Of a stretch of 64,000 bases of DNA, positions 57,801-64,000 are shown in pieces. The translations under genes and the position numbers were made by a program. Under the pieces are notes generated by a model that saw only the letters and a program-made list of their open reading frames with translations, was not told the DNA's origin and ran no database searches. This DNA comes from Cryptomeria japonica (lineage: Eukaryota > Streptophyta > Pinopsida > Cupressales > Cupressaceae). The stretch's first letter is position 1. Each line of letters starts with the position of its first letter. Where the stretch lies: contig NC_081406.1 of NCBI RefSeq assembly GCF_030272615.1, positions 258,839,386 to 258,903,385 on the forward strand, read 5' to 3'.

Positions 57801-58690
57801 TTATCTATCAGTTGCATATAAGGGGGTAACTGAAATCAACAAATTGAAGTAGAAATTTGCAAAACCTATCAATTGTATTTAACACTAATTGTCATTCATT
57901 ATAGCTACCTAAGCATTCTCTTACCTCAAATATCTATTTACCTAATGATAAGACTGTGTTATACCACCAAAACATGTGTTATATTGGTGAGAAAAGTCTA
58001 CAAGCATAAAAAAAATCTTGTAGAAGGGTTGCTTAATTTTTCTCTTGGGTTTGATTTTTGTAAACATTGCATTTACAAAACCATGATTGATTGTATTGTA
58101 GTTATCATAAATCTTTTGGGTGGTCGGACCTTATTTTTCTAATATAATTAGTCTTGTAGACATTCCTTGTCAAAATATATGTATTATGTATCATTTATTG
58201 ATGATTATTATAGGAGATTGGGTATATTTTCTCAAAAGTAGATATGAGGTCTTTATTCAGTTTTTATGGCTCTCTTGGAAAACTAAAATCATAAAAATAA
58301 AAAATAAAACTTTTGAAGATTGATGATGATGGTGAGTATACAATGAATATTTTGAAAAATTTTATAAGGATAAAAGTATATAAATCTACATATGATGTAA
58401 CCCCATACACCCCTCAATAGAAGGGAATACCAAAATGCAAGAGGATGATGTTGATGGATGAAGGATGATGTTGATGGATGAATGACTTGTACTAAGTGTA
58501 ATAAGTTGATGTGGAAAACCTAATGCATGCAACTTAATGGACCAATAGATCCTTTATCAAGTAACCTATTGCTTCAAAAGGTTCATTTAATTATAGACCA
58601 AGGACATGTTTTCTTGGATTATGATGGCACTATATGTGCAATTGAGGACTTCCTAAGTTATTTATTAGTTTCATATATAGGAGATTAACT
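57801..58690 (+). repeat. Degenerate copia integrase segment, tandem copy 3
   Basis: The uninterrupted copy: CTAAGCATTCTCTTACCTC, GATAAGACTGTGTTATACC, CTCTTGGGTTTGATTTTTG, GATGTAACCCCATACACCCC, AAAAGGTTCATTTAATTATAG. In mixed frames it reads FCKHCIYKTM (end of the GAG-pre-integrase region), YYVSFIDDYYRR (first Asp region), DGEY and TPYTPQ-KGIPKCK (Glu region), so the unit corresponds to the integrase core. A 15-bp run, GATGATGTTGATGGATGAA, is doubled at 58444-58482. Confidence 0.7.
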
Positions 58691-59900
58691 AAAATCAATA
58701 AACAAAAATAGAAACAAAACAATGTTAAAGGTGCACCTATCTACACATTAGTTGTTATGGGTCATTGGTCAATTGACACAACAGTGGTTGTGGGTGATTT
58801 ACCACTATGACTATGTTGCAACTTAAGGCACACAACTCTATCTATCAATGATACCAACCAATCTTGTTAATCTAACTCAATAGAAATGAAAATAACAATT
58901 CATCTATCAAAGTAACTAACAATCTAACTAATATCAATATTAACAATCTACACTACAAAGAGGATTACAATACCTCAAGTGGCCCTTCATTGAGTGTTGC
59001 AACATCTTATCACAATGTTTGTTCTAACTCATAATATCACCAACATTCCACCTTTTATTCAATATTATAATAGTATCATTAAATTGACTAGAAACTCTAA
59101 TAGGATCCAACAACTAAATGACTAATATATTTTTGGTTGCCCCAAACTCTAACAAGATCTAGAATTCATACATAATCTTGAGAATGGATTACTTAAGGCT
59201 CTGAACAACCCACTAATAGTTGTAAATCCTTCCTAAAGATGAGGACTAATTATTCTTATCCATAACTAGTAATAACAACCTAATTGATAAGAGTTGATGG
59301 TAACATAGTTCCAATCAGACTTATTACAACTGAAGAATAGTAAAAATAGGGAATGTGCAAGACAAATTAAATGTCATTATGAACCACATTTCTATTGTCC
59401 TGCAAGCTCCTCCCTGTCCTTTGAATGTATTTAATGGAAACATCAAGAGAAATATCATCTGATTACTCCCACTGTTGATAGTTGCATTACATCCAATACC
59501 TCCATGACTACTACTTTATGAGTTGTAGGGGACATTGCAATGTATGTAGTTTTGTTTAGATTTGGGGCTAGTACTTGGATTTTTTGTTGCAAGTTAGTGT
59601 CTCAACAAACATTTATGAAACATTACTACCATTTCTAACATCATAAGATCATATGATCCATAAATTTTTATAATACACATGCATCCATTATATGCCATAT
59701 ATCATCCATTAAACTTAAAAAGCCTTAGTAAAGTTCAAGCCAAATTCTTATAAGCATATAAACTTTCTTATGACATATGAGATAAAAACAAGTAAAACAT
59801 GGTCAATCCTAGAGCTCATCAATGGAAAGGCCTAAGTGTATGATTAGTGGGTTTATATAATAACATTTTCTTTAGCTAGAAGTGGTTGCTAATGCATTTG
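58691..59900. other. Anonymous DNA between copia fragments
   Basis: No long frame or recognisable domain. It may be decayed sequence or a further insertion between the integrase copies and the pol fragment that follows. Confidence 0.4.
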
Positions 59901-60850
59901 TCTTGATTAATGGGTCTCTTACATTAATGCTTGTGGAGAAAGCCCCCTTGGAGATTTAGACAAGCAAAAAGTTCACACCTTAAAATATCTATGTATTTGG
60001 TTGCAATATATATGCTCATGTGCCTTGGGAGAAGTGGTCAAATTTGAATAATAAGGTTGTCAAATATATTTTTATTGGTCCAATGGCATCAATGTGAAAG
60101 TATACATGCTTTGGGATCCTATTGCTAGAAAAAAAATTCTATAGTCAAAATTTAATTTTCAATGGGATCATACCTTCCACTGTAATTGAGTAGCCAAAGG
60201 AGGATGGGAAGTTTGTTTTCTAGCTACAACCAAATGCTAAGAGTCTTAAACGAAAGGTTAAAGCTAGAACAAATGAGGAAGATAGTATAGAGTTTGGAAG
60301 GAGTAGAACCTCTACACAAAGTCCAGGTAACCAGAAAGGTACAACCATGTAATTAGAAAATTATTTTATTAACTAACCCTAATGAGCCTAGAATAGTTAA
60401 AGAGGTAATAGAAATTGGAAATTTTGGGTCCTATAAATTGGCCATGGATGATATAGTTGTAGTGAGGATAAATTATACATGGTACTTGGTTTAGTTTCTT
60501 GAAGAGAAAAGATCTATTAGCTATAACTGGGTGTTAAAAAAATTAGGCTGTAATAGTAACATTAAGAAGTATAAAGCACATTTGGTTGCCAAAAGTCATT
60601 CCCAAGTGAGAAAATATTTTGAATGAGATTTTCTCCCCTATTGCAAAGTCAACATCTATTAGAATTTGGTATTTTCTTGTGTTGCTAATTTTTATTTGGT
60701 GTAATGGGTCAAAGTTTGGAAGCTAGATTTTTTCTTGAAAGTGTTTCTTAGGACACATCATTGTGTTATGGTGAATGATTGCAGTGTTGTTTCTTTCTTG
60801 CAAATTATTTTAGATCAAAATTTGTATCCATATTTCCTCTTAGATTAGTG
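59900..60850 (+). pseudogene. Decayed copia integrase C-terminus and RT start
   Basis: Mixed-frame plus-strand traces are in pol order: YAHVPWEKWSNLNNKVVKYI (copia integrase C-terminal block), VYMLWDPIARK, then near 60520-60700 AITGC-type and HSQV...NEIFSPIAKSTSIR of the RT start. Every frame is broken by many stops. It probably belongs to the same old element as the integrase repeats. Confidence 0.6.
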
Positions 60851-61025
60851 TAGGAGGTGTTTGTGTGCATTATCTTCCTTTCAATAAATATGGGTACAAT
60901 CTATCAAAAATAATCTACAAACACCTTAGAATGTTGTATGTAGATTTGTTACTCCTCTTAAGTGTACCAAACCCTTGAATGTTTCATTGTTAGTTACTCC
61001 TTATATTCTTATCTAATGAGAGGGA
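60851..61025. other. Possible copia end sequence
   Basis: ATTAGTGTAGGAGGTGTTTG and CTTCCTTTCAATAAATATGG echo the sequence at 46752-46800. This might be the second terminal copy of the old copia element, but too little is preserved to call an LTR. Confidence 0.25.
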
Positions 61026-61029
61026 ATGT

Positions 61030-62140
61030 TGAATGTGTTAAATGTGAAACAACACAAAAGAAATCTTTTAAATATAAGCATATAGCATCCGATTATGCAA
61101 TTGTGTGCTAGTGGAATGGGTGAGAGTCAGCCATATTTGAATTTAAATTTTGAAAAGGCAAGGGTCAAGCCTATAATTGTGGGTTCAAACTTGTCACTAT
61201 AAAAGGAAAATAATCAAATTAGTAAGGGTAAAAAATATATTCCAAGACAATTGTATAGATAGTCATAATTAATGCACGGTCTAGGTGATTGTATCAAAAT
61301 GCGTGTAGGTACAAGGATAAGGTTTAGATAAACATACGAAGATGCGTGTGTATAGGGATAACCAAAGGTTAGCAATATGGGGCCAAATTTTCACAAGATT
61401 GCATCATTTATCAATATGTACATTCATTAAGGCATTCCTCCAAAATGAATGCAAAGATAAATGGGAAATGACATGGGTAGGAAAATTTCACCATTACAAA
61501 CATATATTAATAAATTATATCTATAAATCTAATCCATTTTTGAAATGTATATCTACTTAAATTCCAAGTAATTATATGATATTTGATTGTTCTTGACAAA
61601 AGACCCTAAGATGTGAAACAATGCGAATGAATGCTTTTAATACAAGCTCATGACTTCCAATTTAATGCATATGTATACTTAGCTCATAATATAGTGGAAT
61701 GGGTGCTCTTGTCAACCAAATTTGAATTTAAATTTTCAAAATGTAGGGTAAAATATATGATTATGGGATCAACCTTGACTATATCAAGAAAACAATCAAA
61801 TTAAGAAGGGTAACAAATATAATGGGACATATGAATGGATATGCATAATTAACGCATGGTTTAGGTGAATGTATTAGAATGTTTGTAGATACAAGGATAG
61901 GATTTGGATCAATACATGAAAGTGTGGTGTGTATGGGGATAGTCGAAAGTTAAGGCTATTCGGCTAAATTTGCATATGATTATGTGATTTATCAATATGC
62001 ACATGCATTAAGGCATTCCCCAAAAAGGGATGCAAAAAAAAGTATGGATAGACAAATTTCACCATTATAAATATATATTAATAATATCACATTTATAGAT
62101 CTAATTCATTTACGAAATATATATCTATTTAAATTCCAAG
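61030..62140 (+). repeat. Tandem duplication, period about 0.57 kb
   Basis: Copy 1 (about 61030-61570) and copy 2 (about 61605-62142) share AATGTGAAACAA/GATGTGAAACAA, TAGTGGAATGGGTG, TTTGAATTTAAATTTT, GGTACAAGGATAAGGTTT, ATTAAGGCATTCC and AAATTCCAAGTAAT in the same order with small indels. No protein of known type is encoded; the 72-codon plus frame at 61342-61560 is not conserved in copy 2. Confidence 0.85.
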
Positions 62141-62383
62141 TAATATTTCATTGTTATTGTGAATATTATGTAATATAAAATTTTACAATTTTTCAAATAT
62201 CATAAAAAAAAAATTATCTCTACATATAACATTCAAATTCAAAAATCAAAATTCTAAAAAAACTTGTAATTTCACAAAAGTATCAACACATAACTTAATC
62301 AAATAAATAATTTTAAAACATATTCCACAAATAAAAATTAATGTCAATGGGCCCTTAGTCTACTAGTGAAGTTGAATGGCTCT

Positions 62384-63153
62384 TGCAGACACTCAAAATT
62401 GTCATGTCTAATTAAATAAATATTTTATTTATTTAATTATCTAAGCCTAATTCTTCTATTAATTAAATAAATCCTTATTTATTTAATTAATTCATTTATC
62501 CTCTTCTAGCCTTATTTCTAATTTAAATAAATACATTTATTTATTTAAATTATCCCTTTCCTAAATTAAATAAATATTTTATTTATTTAATTGTCCCACT
62601 TCTTCTATTTATTAAATAAATCTTTATTTATTTAATTAATTCATTATCTTTTTCTACACATGACACATGTCATTCATCTCTTAATTCATACACTACCTAC
62701 CTCTTTCATTATTTTGGTATTTCTTTTACCTACCCTCTAATCCTACCCGACCTCTCTTTTTACACCTCTCAATCTTAACCCTCCATTTCTTATTGTGTCT
62801 TCTATTTAAGGAGATGCTTTCTTCATTGTCAAACCCTAATGACTGATTTTGGAGTACTTGGCTACACTACAATTCCACTTGCAACCACATTCCGTTCTTT
62901 GTTGAGCTCTTGTGCATACAAAAATCTGAGAGCAAGTATATCAAGCAAGATCAATGGAGATAGGAAGAATGGAGATCAAAACCCTATTGGACATGTGATG
63001 GTATAATCTTTGTGATTTTGAGTTATTTGCATTGTCTTAGGTAATCTTCATATGTTATGGTGGATCTTTGTTGTTGTTAGGCTAGGGTTTGGTGGTTGAA
63101 TTCATTTAGCCTTTCAATTTTATTATTATTGTTATCCATTTTCACCATAAACA
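62384..63153 (+). repeat. Element 3 5' LTR
   Basis: It starts TGCAGACACTC and ends CACCATAAACA (770 bp). It contains the same AT-rich hairpin series (62405-62645) upstream of the TATA position. There the box reads CTATTTAAGG (about 62803-62812) instead of the CTATATAAGG of element 1. Confidence 0.93.
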
Positions 63154-63156
63154 TTT

Positions 63157-63174
63157 TGGCACGCCCGGTGGGAC
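63157..63174 (+). promoter_or_regulatory. Element 3 primer-binding site
   Basis: TGGCACGCCCGGTGGGAC three bases after the LTR, one base different from element 1 (A to G at position 11). Confidence 0.85.
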
Positions 63175-63254
63175 TCTTGTCCCTTTGCATTTAACATTTT
63201 GTTGCAGATTTTGCATTTTGAAGTTGCAGATCGGACAGTTTTCGGCAATATTTT

Positions 63255-63520
63255 AGGTTTTTTCCGCGTCTGCGAGTGTTCGGATCGCGTTTTTGTGTTT
63301 CAGAGGCGTCTGCGATATCTGGAATCGCGTCTGTGTTTCTGTCATTTTCTATTTTTGCAGGTTTCCGAAAGTCGCGTCTGTGATTCCTAATCGTGTCTGT
63401 GCCTGATCTTACCGTGTCTGCATTCGAAAGTAGCGTCTGTGTTCTGTGACCGCGTCTATGTCTCACAGAACCGCGTCTGTGTCGGGCAGACGCATCTATG
63501 TCTGGTATATCAGTGTCTGT
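63255..63520 (+). repeat. CGCGTCTGTG motif array, element 3 leader
   Basis: About 12-13 degenerate copies (CGCGTCTGTG, CGTGTCTGTG, GGCGTCTGCG and others) begin about 90 bp after the PBS. Position, orientation and spacing match the array at 34256-34495 in element 1. Confidence 0.85.
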
Positions 63521-64000
63521 GCATTCTGTTTTGTAAATTTTTTTTTTAAGTTCCTTTGATTCGGGTTTTTCGGATTTTGTACTTAGGTTTTCAGATCTGG
63601 TTTATTTTCGGCTAACCCTTGCAGATCTAGCTAACCTGGTTTTGTGCAGCTTGCTTGGGAGACAAAAACATTTTTGTTGAAGGCCCCTTTTTACAAAGTC
63701 TTTTTGGGTTTTCTAAAATTTACCTAACTTGTGTGCTTGCAGGAAGGGGTTATCATTTGAAACAACCCAAACTACTAACAATTTTGTTGCAGGGCCTTGG
63801 CTAGGGTTTTGTATTTTTATTGTGTGCCTTGTTTTCATAGCTTAGCAAACACTTCAATTGGTGCACTAAAATTGAATCATTGTCTTTTGTGTCTTGAGCA
63901 ATAGGCTCTTTTTGTTTAATCTTTAGAGGGCCTGTCTTCTCGTGTGGTCATTAGGACTACTAGTGAGAAGAGAACGACCCAAGTGGTAGCGAGGAAAACC

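Larger units (their letters stand above)
62384..64000 (+). mobile_element. Element 3: 5' part of an element 1 family member
   Basis: The 5' LTR, PBS and leader on the plus strand run off the right edge. LTR and leader match element 1 in reverse complement, including the last bases of the window (compare 33780-33870). The 3' part, including any RT or PMD gene, lies beyond the window. The TSD cannot be checked from one end; the bases before the LTR are GGCTCT. Confidence 0.92.

Overview
The window looks like nuclear DNA of a seed plant with a large, repeat-choked genome. The evidence is one intron-bearing gene with GT-AG introns, plant-type Ty1/copia and Ty3/gypsy LTR retrotransposons, an L1-type LINE, and nested insertions with 5-bp target-site duplications (TSDs). 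A gymnosperm is a reasonable guess from the TE density and style, but the sequence does not prove it. No bacterial operon, CRISPR, rRNA or tRNA gene was seen.

Layout. 1-5.8 kb: AT-rich DNA with a 3.7-kb TG...CA element (935-4679, TSD GGAAT), probably one very long solo LTR. 6.4-10.25 kb: a decayed minus-strand LINE (endonuclease, RT, zf-RVT, RNase H). 10.3-17.3 kb: anonymous DNA with satellites and direct repeats and a (GT)n(GA)n microsatellite. 17.86-20.0 kb: the only convincing host gene, a six-exon FAD-dependent monooxygenase on the plus strand. 21.4-35.4 kb: element 1, a complete minus-strand Tat/Ogre-like Ty3/gypsy element (775-bp LTRs, TSD GACAC). It keeps gag, protease and the integrase tail but has lost RT/RNase H, and it carries an antisense, apparently spliced plant-mobile-domain (PMD) gene. 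That gene is split by a solo LTR (23597-24791, TSD GTACG). 35.4-39.6 kb: copia remnants. 39.6-46.3 kb: a nearly full-length Ty1/copia element (TSD GTCAC) nested in an older LTR. 47.5-58.7 kb: three tandem copies of a degenerate copia integrase segment, the first split by element 2 (48165-56120, TSD GGTTC), a gag-protease-only gypsy element of the same family as the solo LTR, and the second split by an unidentified insert of about 0.8 kb. 59.9-60.9 kb: more copia pol debris. 61.0-62.1 kb: a tandem duplication of about 0.57 kb. 62384 to the end: the 5' LTR, PBS and leader of another member of the element 1 family, on the plus strand.

The most interesting part is element 1. It has two opposed transcription units, gag-pro on the minus strand and the PMD gene on the plus strand. 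Each has an array of the same short motif (CGCGTCTGTG) near its own 5' end, in the same orientation relative to its own transcription. Separately, both gypsy families carry arrays of perfect or near-perfect hairpins in U3, just upstream of the LTR TATA box. All identifications come from reading motifs and repeats by eye; no database search was run.
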